Origin: Tetrahymena elliotti 4EA
Lineage: Eukaryota > Ciliophora > Oligohymenophorea > Hymenostomatida > Tetrahymenidae
Reading direction: 5' to 3'
Assembly: GCA_000231825.2 (NCBI GenBank)
Contig: JH720294.1
Location: 125,092-189,091, forward strand
DNA length: 64,000 nt
A program made the position numbers and the translations under genes. The notes under the pieces were generated by a model. That model saw nothing but the letters and a program-made list of their open reading frames with translations. It was not told where the DNA came from and made no database searches. Within the stretch, counting starts at the first letter, position 1. The number at the start of each line of letters is the position of its first letter. This document shows, in pieces, positions 25,674-38,196 of this stretch.

Positions 25674-27212
25674 TGATTTTATTTAGTTTTTGTATTCTGT
25701 TTTTATAATTAACCTTAAAAATGAAAAATGCAAAGCAAAGAATTTTAAAACCTTCATATTTTTTTTCAAAAGACTTTTTATTTTTTAAAACAATTAAATA
25801 TTTGAGAATAAGTTTGTTTCTTCTTTTAGAATTAGAATTCATATTAAGAATGTTAAAGATAATAGAATAATTAGTAAGCTTCTAATCAACATAAAGCTTC
25901 AACAAACATGAAATTTCTAAACAGTTTTCTAATTTTATTTTTTTAAGACCAAACCAAATATCTGTTTGAATTAAATAAGTCTCAATAATTTCTTTCTTTC
26001 TTGCTACTTTTATAAAGTATGAAATCAACTAAAGGATAATAGTATAGTTTAATAATATTGATAGATCTAAAATATTGACATCAAATTTTCAATATTTTTT
26101 TAACTTATAAAATAATATATATAAAATACTGCATAAAATGCTCAATTCTAAAAATTTGTCCAGATTATTCAAATTTAAAAATAGCAAAACTTTTCTAGAG
26201 AATACTTTTATGAGATCCTCAAATAAAATTTAATGTAATTTCTGGTTTGAATTATTATTATTTTATAAGATAACAAATATTGAGAAAATTCGTGTTTATC
26301 TTTTCTTTAGTTTAGATTTATCAATCTATTACTAAAAATTTTTCAATCAGAATATCTTTTTTGAAATTCACATATTAAATATAAATATACAAAATAAAAT
26401 AATTATTTTTATTTTCAAAAGTATTAAGTACTTTTTAGGATTTTGGAATATTTATGAATTAGAAATTTTGGTTTTTGTATTTTAATAAATACTAAATAGT
26501 AAGTAAAGACTAATTTAAAAGTAATAAAAAAATTTAATAGATATTAATAGTTGAAATAGACCATAAATGGGTTTTAAATATCCTGGTAACTAACTATTTT
26601 TATTTTTCAAGAAAATTGATTAGGATTTCAAACTTATAAAATTGAAGAGTAATAGAGTGCTCTTTAGGATTTAAAATGATATTTTATTTATTAAATTTAT
26701 ACCAAAATTTTTATGGGATATTTATGAATTAGAAAATTTGGTTTTTGTATTTTAATAATTACTAATTAGTAAGTAAAAAGTAATTTAAAGTTATAAATAT
26801 ATTTAAGAGATATTAATAGTTAATATAGATTAAAAAGAATGGATATCGTAAATGGTTTTTAATTAAAAAAAATATCTCTTGGTAACAAATTTTACATTTT
26901 CAGAATACAGACTATGTATTCAAACGTATAAAAAAGATAATATTTTTTTTTCATGGATATACAATGTTCATCTTATCCATCAATTACTATTTTAATAAAT
27001 GAATGGAAGAAAAATCATCAAATATTTATTTGTCAAGATTGATTTAGGAATTATTTGAATTGAAAAAAGTTAATAAAATAATTAATTAATATTTACAAGT
27101 ATAACAAATAATACAAAAATATTCAACTACAACTTATATTATTATAATATCTTCATTATTTTTTAAAGACAAATTAATTCTATTAACAACTAACTACATA
27201 GATTTATTTTAA
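25674..27212. other. AT-rich spacer with a diverged direct repeat
   Basis: About 1.54 kb between RFC4 and the giant gene. No exon is seen. Two related copies of about 130 bases lie at about 26444-26580 and 26714-26870, offset by 270 bases, both beginning near ATATTTATGAATTAGAAA. The rest is AT-rich without structure I can support. Confidence 0.45.
26444..26870. repeat. diverged direct repeat, two copies 270 bases apart
   Basis: Copy 1 (about 26444-26580) and copy 2 (about 26714-26870) share TTTATGAATTAGAAA, GGTTTTTGTATTTTAATAA, AGTAAGTAAA and AGATATTAATAGTT in the same order, with scattered substitutions and small indels. Neither has terminal inverted repeats or coding potential. They look like an old local duplication of spacer DNA. 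Confidence 0.6.
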
Positions 27213-30200
27213 ATGAATAGTAACAGCAGTAATTAAAAGAATACTATCAATTTTAATATATAGACTTAGTAAAATAAGCAAAGATAGTCTCAGGCTGCTT
27301 CACCACTACCTTCTATCAGAAAAAATAAAATTGAAAATGAATATTTGAATAATCAAATACCATCATAGGCGTTAAATAAATCAGCATAAAATTCTCCTGT
27401 AAGAGCTGGAAATAAAAGGAGTAATAGCAGCTAAGCAAAAGATTAAAATTAAAATGGTATAATGTTTGCTAACTAACAACATCAAATGCATAGGTATCAG
27501 CAATACTTTTAATAAGATACAAATAAAAAGATGAACAGTTATCAAAATTCAAATAGAATTAATAAACAACTATTTCAGAATGACAGTGGAAAAAACATAG
27601 AAAGTGATTAAAATAATATAACTTATATTTATTTAAATACAACATGTAGCACGAATAAAAATTAAATCACTCCTGCTGCTGCGAGTACCTAAAAATACCG
27701 AAATTCGCAATAAAATAATTCAGTTATTAATTTTTTTAAAGATGCACATCCTATATAACTTTAATCTAACAACAACTCTCATAATAATACTAACATGGTA
27801 GCCAACCCTGGTTATAGTAATTCAAATACTAATCGAAATAGCAGTAAAAAAGGCAGTAATTTAATAAATTAAAATAAAGAGTATGAACTATATCTTAATG
27901 GATGCAATGATAATATTAATTTTTAACAAGACGATAATCTCTTTTATATTCAGCCTAATTTGGATGAATAAGGAAGGATTCTTGAATCAAATTCATAAGA
28001 ATCTTTATTAGATCCAGAGTTATTTGTGACTAACGAAGTATCAACAGAAACGAAATCTTAAATATCAAACTCCAGCATATAACATGATAAAACTTTTGTA
28101 GATGAGAGTTCTTCTAACAATTAGCCATCAACAAATGAAGCCAAAAAAAATTAAAAATATGAAAATAAAAGTTCCTTGTAACATGTGAAATAATTAGCTG
28201 AAATACAAACAAACCAAATCCTTCTTGATCATAATTCAAACAATAATAGCTTTTAAAAAAATAATTCCACAAGTAATAGATTAAATACTAGGTCTTCCTC
28301 ATCTTAAGCAGAGTGTATACCATAGCAAAACAAACTTGAAGGATAAAAAAAGAAATCTTTAAATTAATTAAATCAATTATATTAACAATAAAATGTATTA
28401 AATTCTTTAACAAGCAGCAGAAATAACAGCAACAATAACTAATCAAACTATAAATAAGCTTCAACAATAAAATAGCAACCTTACATAGATTTTTTATAAA
28501 ACCCAAGATTTGAGTAATAATACCTCAAAAATGAAAATCATATGAGATAAATTATTAAGAACTCCCTAGTAGCAGGTGTAGATAATACTCAGCAATAAAA
28601 CAGGAATGTAAAAAAATTTAAAATAGAAAGAAGGAGTGTTAATACTAATTATAATAACCTCAGTGATTATATTGAAAACAGTAATATTTAAACTCTATAG
28701 GATTTACCTCCTTAATAATTTGAAGAAATTTCCTGTAGCATGCCTATACAAACAGTAAAAAAAGTTAAATCTCCAAATAACTATTTGAGCATAACTCAAT
28801 AGTCAATTAATTCTGATTCATTCAAAACAGGATTTACTCCATCAGAGTTATCTACTAACGGTAGGTCATCTGTTAATGCAGTTTACTATACTAGATAGTG
28901 TAACTCAGTAAACAGATCTTCAGCAAGAAACTCCTCTATAACAAAAACAAGATTTCCTTCAAGAGCAGCTTCCCCATAAAACCACTCTTTCTCATCAACT
29001 AAACCTACCTCTAAAACTGAAAAAGCATTTTAAAAAATGTTCAGAAGGTAAGATAAAAATAATTTTTATCTATTTTCAAATAATTACAAAATATTAAATG
29101 ATTTTAAATAAAAATACTAGGAGAAACCCAGAGCACATTTCAGTCAACAGTAATAATTTATTTGAAGAAAACAATGATTCAACTGCAAGATCCTTAAATG
29201 TTAAATTACTTTCTATCTTCAAACAATATGTAAAAAATTAAAACTATTTTGAATATTCTATCAATCATCAACAAGCAAATAAGGCATGAAAAGAAAGCTA
29301 TACTGTTATAAAAAAAAAATTGTAAAAAAAATGAAAAGTGGCTTAATTTTCAGCAATCAATATTTTATTACCATCTGAATACATTTTTGAATTAAAATTC
29401 GAATAGAAATATTAAATAAAGATTTGAAATTATTTTTTTTTAATTGAAATATTAGAATAGTTAAGATATAAATAAGGTTTTAGTGAGTAAACAAAGCTTT
29501 GAGAAATATTTGCAAACATTTGATCCTGAAAAAGATGAAAGCAGCAAGATGATGCAAAGTACTATTATGGAGTATTTCTAGAAGTGGTCAGAAAAGATAA
29601 ATAATTCTGTTATTTATCTGAAGAATTAACTGTAGTCTTTTTGGAATGAAAATAATGATTTTTAATAGAGGTAATAGATACTAAAAAGAATGCCAATAAA
29701 AACATAAAAATATTATGATGACAGCAAAGAATTATGTGAAACTGCTTAAATGTTTTACTTTAAGACAGATAAGAAAGAAAATGTTTAATAGATAATTTAA
29801 AAATGCTAACACTCTTTAGATATTATAAACTTACTAAATACTTTACCAAAGCTTTACTAACAAACAGAATCTTTTTTTATTAATTCAGAGCAACAAAATA
29901 ATGGTTAAAAACATTCATTTTAGCAGCTTAGTGAGTAAACTTAATTTATTCTTAATACTATGAGATCTTCTATCTAAAATGATGAGTTTCTTTGTAAATT
30001 ATTAATTAAAATGTAACTTCAAGTAATAATTTATCTTTTATTAAAGCAAAAATTACTTAATAAATTGTTCTCCTTTAAGAGTAGAGCTAATTTGCTTTGG
30101 AGACCTATATGAAATATAAATAATGGAAAGTTGATCTCCAAAATACCCTTTCTCAAAATCCTGCTTATCAAATAGGAAAAGCTGAAAAATCTTAATTGCT

Positions 30201-33200
30201 AGAGTAAATAAAATCTAACCTAGATTTGATAGCTCAAAGCCAGTAATTATTTGAACAATTAGGAACAATTGCAAATTCAGAAGTAATTTACTTTTTATTT
30301 CAATATTAATTATTATTTTAAGGAAGATTTTACAAAAAATTTTCTTTAAACAAATAAATAATTTTAAAGCTATCTTTTTTTTAAGTAATGTTAATCTATT
30401 CTACTTCAAGAAATAGCTAACTAATTTTTATAAAGTTTGCATGAAAATATTTTACAAGCCAAATATTTTTCTTCACAATTTATTTCATAAATTTCAAATG
30501 TTTTAATTATGTTATTATCAAATTTAAGTCCTTGCTTAATTGTTTCTGGCAAATTTAACAAAATAGTTTAAATTCTTTCAATTTATTCAAAGAAGACAGA
30601 TACTTGAGTGTTAAATAGAATTAATAAATAAAGTTATTTTGGTTCTCATAGATTAAAAGAGAAACCCTTATTTCTATCTCTCCAAATAATCTTTGAAAAT
30701 TTTATTTTTGAAATGATTTTTTAACTTGTTTTGATAAAAATTTTACTTCTTTTTCAATGAAAAATAATTATAAAACATTTTTTAATTATCTTTTTGATTT
30801 AATTTAGCAACTTCCAGAGATGGTGAAAGATCTTGCCTTTAAGTTTATGTATGAGCATGAGGAGGAGAGAAAAAAAGCAATAATTAACTTAAAATGCATA
30901 TTATAAGAAGTTATTGCTACTTTTGAGGAGTTTTTGAATGACAAAATTCACCTTGATATTTAAGCCTGAGTATTTCAAGAAGGCAATGATTTCATTAACC
31001 AAACATTAGAAATAATTAAAGATAATTAGCCTGAGAGCTGTAAAAAAGATGAGACTCTTTCAGATTTTTTCATAAACATTTAAAAGGCCAATATAACATT
31101 TAAGACTATGAAGGATGATATTGAAGAAATGCATAAAATTTTACCTAAGTAAATTATTCTTTGCGATGAATAGCATGATAAAAAGAGACTTTAAAAGCTA
31201 ATTGACGAATGTGAGCTTTTTCAAAATAATTATAATAGCTTACTTGATAGACTTGCTGAGATGAAGAATAGTCTAAATACTTAAAATACTATTTTTATTA
31301 AAAGCAAATAACTCAATACTAATTCTAATTAGTTAATAGGGGAAGTTAAAACTCTTGGAGGCTCATCAACAAGTGGTTCTTAAAATCAACTTTTATCACA
31401 AAATTAGAATGAAACTTTGGTAAATGGATCTTAATCTTCAGTGAATAGTCCTTAAAACAGGAAATTCTTGAAAAAATAGAACACCAAAGACCAAAAGAAA
31501 GATTTAGTCACTTTAACCGAAAATGAAAGAGATAAGAGCAAGAATAAAAAAAATAAGGAAATTAAATCAGAAAAAAGCTCACCAAGAAAATCAAAAAATA
31601 ATTCAACAATTTAACAGTAAAGCATTTAAAAAATAACAACAAAATTTTCTGGTGAAGAAGGAGAATTAAAATAAACTTTTGTTTCTCAGCTGATTAGTTT
31701 AAAAGGTAAAGAAAAAATAAATCTTTAGATTCGTTACCTAAAAGATATTTATGAATTAGTTGTCACATTTGTTAAAAGTAATTTTAGTAAATTAGAAATA
31801 TTCTCGCCTAAACCTCCAGTGTTAGATGAGTTTGATGATTTTGTAAAATTCAGAAAGATAATTGAAATGGATCGACATATCATATCACTAGTTGATTCTA
31901 ATAAGCACAAGTGCTCTGCTCTAGGCAGCGATATTATTCTCTAAACTTACATCAAAGAAGTTAAGTTGTCCTAAGAACTAATCACCTACACTCCTTAATT
32001 TTTAAAAGTTTTAGGAGATTTGATACAAACATATTAGGAATGTCTTACACCTGATTTGGAAGCATATGTTACTTCATATAACGAATTTGCTAAATTAACA
32101 TTAAATGCTAAAAGCATTTAGCTTTTAAGGAATCTTTTTTATAATTTACTTTGCTTTATTGTAAAGAAAGAAATAATTTACATTAAAATACCTTTCTTCA
32201 TAGAAAAGATAGAAAGAGCATTCAATCAGATCACAAATGATAGATTTTTTTTTATATGCTTGAATGAAGAGTAAAAGGAAATAGAAGAGGATTTAGACTA
32301 AATTAAAATTATCATAAGTACTTTCTCTGATAAAGAAGAAAAGTATAATTAAATCACTTACACTCTTTAGAGATTGCAACTAATTTACAGAAGAATCAAA
32401 GACTATCACATTATCTTCTTTAATAGCAACTCTGTTCTACCAAGCTATAGTGAGTTCCACCCTTTTTTAAAAAAATTATATGATCACATATTCAAAGGAG
32501 GAGATGAAGAACCTCTGATTACAGAATCTTCTATCTTAATAAAAATGCTTGAGAATGGAAATTACAAATTGGAAAATGACTTTCATAATGTTAGTGAAAA
32601 ACCTAGGTTCATCCCTGTTTTAGAAAAAATAAACGATATAACAGAAAACCTAATTTATATGCTAAAGACTATCAATCAATCAAGAGAAAGCATCAACTTT
32701 TTCAGTTTGTTACAAGTTCTCCATACAATTGGTGAATATTTTCTCATAAAGAAAGAACCAGTTGTCCTAGTTAGAGACTCTAAAAATTTAATAGTATTCA
32801 TATAGCCTTTAATTAGAAAAGCAATTACTGATTTCTAGAATTAGCTTGATCTAATTCAGTAAAAAGTTTAAACTGATTTTTGGAAAGGCTCAAAATAATC
32901 AATGGTGAATTAAAGTAAATAGCAAGATAATAACAATTTGAATAATTAAAGTTAAAATTTTAACACTTCAATGATAGCAACTTTAAATTAATCTCAAAGC
33001 ATTTAACAAATGGATGAAATAGTCAAGCAAAAGTCAGATGTGTTATAATAAAGTTAGATGATAGAAGAAGAGAGTCAATTAGTTTTACAAAAAACCTCAC
33101 CATTTGTTCTTCAAATCTAAAAAAACATTCTCTTCAATGAGTATTTTGGACTTTCTAAAAATTCCAACAGAAGTAGATAATCATCTGAGTAGGGATAGAG

Positions 33201-34404
33201 CCAGAATGAGAGTGATGACTCTGATTAAGAAAAAGATTAAAAGCAAGATATAGATTTTGATTATTCAAATGAAATGGAATGGTTTGAGTATGTAGAATAA
33301 ATGGAAGAGTCAAGGATAGTTACAGATGAAAGTGAATTAAATATGGTATAAACATGCGTAACATTTTAATATGCTAGAAAGCAGCAAGCAGTAATAATTC
33401 TAATACCTCAATCTCCCTTTTCTCAGTTTAATTATGAAGTAGCAGATATAGATACAAATTAAATTATCTATGAAGGATTTATTTAAAACAACAATCCTCT
33501 ATCTATTCCACTTCCTTTAAGTTCACCATATGGTTTATTTAGCTTGAGACTTTATAAAAAATATTAAGAAGACAACTAAAACAACATATAAAGCAATGCT
33601 TCTGTAGCTTGTTAAAATATATCAAATACAATTACCAATAAAAATAATAGCAATAGTAATTAAAATGACAATTTATCAAGATCACTTTACATAAAAACTA
33701 TAACAAATAACAATGCTACTAATTCTCTTGAGTCTAATTAAGCTCAGTTCAATAGTTTAGAGACAAGCTAATATTAATTTACTCGTTTTGAGTAAGATCA
33801 AGCTCTATTAGTTAAAAGCATGTTAGTAAATAAATATAATTTGTTTGAGTTCCCATTGAGCTTTAAGCCTTAAGAGAAATATGCAATTCTAATCTAAAGA
33901 AAATCTAAAACTTCCATTTAATACTTCATATAAAATTAAAGTAATCAAAAAACTAACATTAAATCAATAGAATATATTTAGATCATACCAGATAAATTTC
34001 ACATTAGCTCTGACTAAACAAATTAAAATAAAACTGCTCTCATCAAAATAGAGCAATAATAAAATTCTAAAGATACTTTAGATGATTAGTTTTTGTAAAG
34101 TTAAAGTGAAGACTTAAATGAAAAATTAACAACAGATTTAATCATCATAAAGTAAGCTAAATTTGAAGATTTTGATTTTATTTTAGAGTAATCAACTTAA
34201 GATCTTACTCTTCCTAAGATATACATATACAAAAAACCACAAGAAGCAAACAATCCTGACTAATAACCAATAATAATCTAAAATGATAAAAAGAATATCA
34301 ACAAAAGCACAAATGATAGTTAACAAAGCAATTTAACTGTCTAATGGAAGGTAGCTTCATTTTTAAAAGAAGAAGTAAAAATAATTAACAACTTGATTGG
34401 ATGA
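27213..34404 (+). CDS. giant unrecognised protein with one in-frame TGA
   Basis: Predicted exons are 27213-29047, 29121-29229, 29456-30022, 30082-30282, 30323-30565 and 30808-34404, totalling 2,184 codons. The first ~650 residues are low complexity, rich in Asn, Gln and Ser. From exon 3 on it is helical and charged, with likely coiled coils (for example QLPEMVKDLAFKFMYEHEEE and DECELFQNNYNSLLDRLAEM). A globular part spans roughly residues 1340-1680 (QTFVSQLISLKGKEKINLQ to LLQVLHTIGEYFLIKKEP), and the tail is mixed acidic and low complexity. At 30967-30969 the frame contains TGA, yet coding continues in the same frame for over 1,100 codons. This is treated as a finding. Boundaries of exons 4 and 5 are uncertain by a few codons. 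I recognise no domain and assign no function. Confidence 0.65.
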
Positions 34405-35017
34405 AATTTAATAATTAAATTCTCTAATTTAGTTTGTAAAAAAATTTAAATATTTATTTCGTTTTTCAACAAACTATTTTCAAATAAATATTTGAATATT
34501 TATTTACTATTTTTCATTATTTATTTTAACTTTTTATTGAATTTATTGCTTAAATTTACTTAAAAATAACTTCATCTTATTCCTAGTATTGCAATCTTTT
34601 TCAAAATGATTTTAATTTATTTTAAACTATTTTTCTGTAAAATTGTATTCACTATTAATTTATCTGAATCAAATTTGTCTTTAGATTAAATACTTTAAGC
34701 CATTTTTATTTAATTCATAATCTCTTTGACATTCACACAAAATTCTGATATAAATTTTTAAAGAACTTTACTACGATATGATTTCCTGCTTTTCTTGAAA
34801 ATTTTGAATTTTTTTTGCTAATTATTAAGGAAAAAATATTTATTAAAAAAGTGAAGAGCATAATTCAAAAAATTAACTTGATTTTGTTTTATATGAACAC
34901 CTCATTTGTAGATAATTTACTATGAAAGTAAATTGAGAGCTGTTAAATATTAGCAAAACAATTTTCAGTAAACAAAATTAATAAATTTAGTTTTCTAATC
35001 TCATTTAATTTATTTAT
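34405..35017. other. AT-rich spacer
   Basis: About 610 bases between two plus-strand genes. It is AT-rich with no exon, repeat or RNA signal seen. It should contain the 3' untranslated region of the giant gene. Confidence 0.45.
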
Positions 35018-35521
35018 ATGATAAAGGAAATTGTCTTTGAGAAATTAAATAAAATGACTAGAATGCTATCATATAATTCAATATTACCAATTCCCAAAGT
35101 TAATTGCTGGGCAAAGGCTTATATTTCTAGAAATGAATATGAGAGAATCCGGTTTGATAAATAAGTAATTCTTATTCTATAGATATTCTAAAATAAACTA
35201 TAAGCATCTACTAGAGAACTTTCAAGAGAAAGAAAAGAAAAAAATAGGATATTATTTTTAATAGATTTTAGTGATAGAATCTAATTAAATACGCTGAAAT
35301 AGAAAGATTTCAAAGTGAATATAGAGCATTATTCAAATAATTATGATTAAAATAATTCATTTCTATTATATTAGATATGTATTGATAATATTAAGAATGT
35401 CTATGAATCAAACAAATAATACTTAAAGGAGATTTTATAGTAACTAACAATCAATTTATTACCATTTAATGGAAGACATTAAAAAAGCCCCACCAATTTG
35501 ATTAAATTTTTATTTAAATGA
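35018..35521 (+). CDS. small hypothetical protein, 167 residues
   Basis: A single frame from ATG to TGA under the ciliate code, without introns. It is hidden from standard searches because it uses many TAA and TAG codons. The composition is protein-like rather than low complexity: MIKEIVFEKLNKMTRML at the start, then SILPIPKVNCWAKAYISRNE, a basic helical part STRELSRERKEKNRILFLID, and a C-terminal half rich in Asn and Tyr ending NLIKFLFK. It has one Trp and few Cys. No signal peptide, membrane span or known motif is visible. It lies 613 bases after the giant gene on the same strand. It could be a complete small gene or the last exon of a larger one, though nothing upstream reads into it. Confidence 0.6.
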
Positions 35522-36495
35522 ATTTTTGTAAATATCAATTAAGTTTACACCAGCTAAACCTTAATCATTAATTATATTTAATTTATTCAAATTTTTATTT
35601 ACTTAGCCAATGTAATTTATCTGATCTATTTTGTTACAAATCTCTATTGCTTGTGAAACCCAAACTAAGTTTTACCACTTATCTTCAAATTCGCAAGTAA
35701 TAATCCTTATCAACTTTGTCAGAGCTTTTATTTTTATTCAGATATTTTCTCCTTACATATTTTCCTTTTTTTGTTTACATTATTTGTTTTACGCTTCTCA
35801 CTTACAACAAATTTTTCAAAATTTTGAAATCTTAATTTTTATTTTTAATAAATTTTTTTAGAAAAAAATTAGCTCAAAAAATTTTGGAAATCAAATTTTA
35901 TGAAAAATTTTAATAAAATGTGATAGAAACTTAAAAGATTTAATTTTTTTTGAAAATTTTAGTAAGATGAGATGATATCTTAATTAATGAGTGAAACAAA
36001 TAAGACTAGTTACAACATGATTTTACTAAAATTATTAATTTTGGCTAGGCTGTTAATGCCACAATTTATTTAATCTAAATTTAATAATTTTGTTATTACT
36101 TTCTGAAATTTACAACGAAAAATCAAAAATAAAATGGATGGATTAACTTTTTTATTTGTTTACTCTCTGTTGTTGATTGAAAAGCAACAAAATATTATTG
36201 ATTAAGATAAAACTTATAGTGGGTTGTGTAAGTAGCTTGAATGAAAAACATAAAAAATCAACATTTAATCAGATTTCTTAGTATTGATTGAAATTAAATT
36301 TTTTGAAGGTTTGGAAGAAAACAAAAATTTGATAGAAAAAGTAAACATAAAAATCTTTTTGATAAATGAGATAGACTAATAAATTTGTTTGCTTAACCAT
36401 AAAAAGCAAAAAGTAGTGAATTACTAGAAAAATAATTTAATTACCTAAAAAAAAATTTAATAAAAAAAAAAGATAAAAATAAAAAAGTTAAGTTG
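35522..36495. other. AT-rich spacer
   Basis: About 970 bases. A frame at 36134-36244 would encode 36 residues beginning MDGLTFLFVYSLLLIEKQQ, and the same frame continues past its TGA. The length is within chance for this code, so it is not called. Nothing else is seen. Confidence 0.4.
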
Positions 36496-38196
36496 ATGAA
36501 ATTAGTTAACTCGGAATATCAGATCTTTTTCTAAGATGAAACAAGCTAAACCATTGATAATCTTAGGTAGTTCTACTCTCTCGAAAGAACAATTTAATTT
36601 GAAAAAATGTTTGCAGAAAAGCCTATTCATTATACATTAGCTTAAGCACTTGATTTCATATTAAGAATAGCAATAATTATTTATGTCAGTGTAAATAAAC
36701 TCCAAGGTCCTGTTTGTTTAGGCCTAGGCATAGTAGCAGCTGTTTAAACATTTTTTAATATAGCAATCAATATTTATTTTTATTCAGCATACAAACAAGC
36801 TATGTTCTTAGGATAGAATGCACTTACAAAAACTATTTTGAACATAGTATCTTCTATTTTGTAAATAGATTGGGTGTTCTTCTCAAATTAATGTAAAGTT
36901 AACTAAAATATAAATCTAGACATTTCAACCTATGATTTTTCAACAATTCAATGGATTTACATTAAAAGACTAGCTATTGCTGCAAGAATACATTTGATAA
37001 CTTACTGTTTCTTTTTTGTTTCTAATAGTATGAATGCTTTCTCATACATTGTGTTCTGTGTTTCTTTTGCCTTGATTCTATACTATAACCATTTGATATC
37101 TAATAGATTTATTTCTTCCTCTCTTAAGTCACAACAACCAGTGTTAGATTAAATTATAACGAATGTAGAACTATTGATTTAATTTTTATAATCACTTCTT
37201 TTTACTATTTATGTTGGTACTTCGTCTCTTGCATGGGTAGCATTATTCTTGCCTTCTACTACTATCCTTTTTTCATTCCTCTCTTATATTGATTCAAAGT
37301 TAAAATTTGAACCTTTCACTATTGGTGTTACTGAATTCATTTTGTTAGGATCAAATACTTGCCATCTTATTCCTATTTTAAAGAATGATTTTGCTATGGC
37401 TTAAATTTATATTGGAAGTGTCCTAAAGCTATTTTTTTTGAGTATTTTCTCCATCACTCAGGTTTCGATTCAAGGATTATTAATTTCTTAAGGCAGAGAT
37501 CATGCACCAGAGGGAATTTTTGAATTATAGGTGGTGTTGATTGCAATTATAAATCCCATCATGCTAGTTAAGTCTTCAAAAATATTAATGCACTTTTTCT
37601 AGTAGATTACCATTTAAACCAATTAATTTTAAGATATTTCTCCAAATTTCATTAAAAACTAACACAAATAGGTGGTGTACTATCAAAATAATAAAATCTT
37701 GACATCTGAAGATTTAATTGCTTTCGAATCATTAATTTCAAAAGATATTAGAGAGTACTATATCTTTATAAATAGCTCTTACTGTATCTAAACATACCAT
37801 GGTCATTCTTAAATTACTATTACATGCATGAAAGACCCCAAAGCCAATGAAAACTTAAATAAAATATGCCTCAGTCTTCTCAAAACTACTAAAAGCTTTA
37901 ACTTAAAGATAAACATGAATCCCAAAACCTAAGATAAAAAAGATATCACAAGATTCTTCATCTTCTTACTCAAAAATTTGATAAACCCTAATCGTTCAAC
38001 AATTTCATTTGATAAAACTCAATTAATCAATTTCATAGTCGAAGGCAGCAAAAAAAAAAATTTAATTAATTTAGATGAGATCTTCAACTTCCAAGCAAAA
38101 TCTATGCTTGAATTTATTATTTTCGAAAATTATTAAATGCCCTTTTTACTCAATAACCATCATTTGATTTTCTATGATCTATATGAAGACATTTGA
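36496..38196 (+). CDS. multi-pass membrane protein of unknown function
   Basis: A single 566-residue frame without introns. After a polar N-terminus (to about residue 47) come several hydrophobic helices. Examples are ALDFILRIAIIIYVSV, GLGIVAAVQTFFNIAINIYF, a pair around HLITYCFFFVSNSMNAFSYI and VFCVSFALILYY, SLLFTIYVGTSSLAWVALFL, TIGVTEFILLGSNTCHLIPI and FFLSIFSITQVSIQGLLI. The last ~180 residues are soluble and mixed, with Lys/Asn-rich stretches such as NMNPKTQDKKDITRFFIFLL. I count six to nine spans but cannot fix the topology. No transporter signature, pore motif or enzymatic motif is recognised. This resembles ciliate-specific membrane proteins of unknown function. Two in-frame TGAs close the gene at 38194 and 38260, and the first is taken as the stop. 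Confidence 0.75.

Noticed and set aside
30967..34700. Calling the giant gene a selenoprotein
   Set aside because: No convincing SECIS structure could be recognised by eye after 34404 and the residues around the TGA are not selenoprotein-like.
36134..36244. Short frame starting with a hydrophobic signal-like peptide
   Set aside because: Only 36 residues and, with TGA as the sole stop in AT-rich DNA, well within chance.
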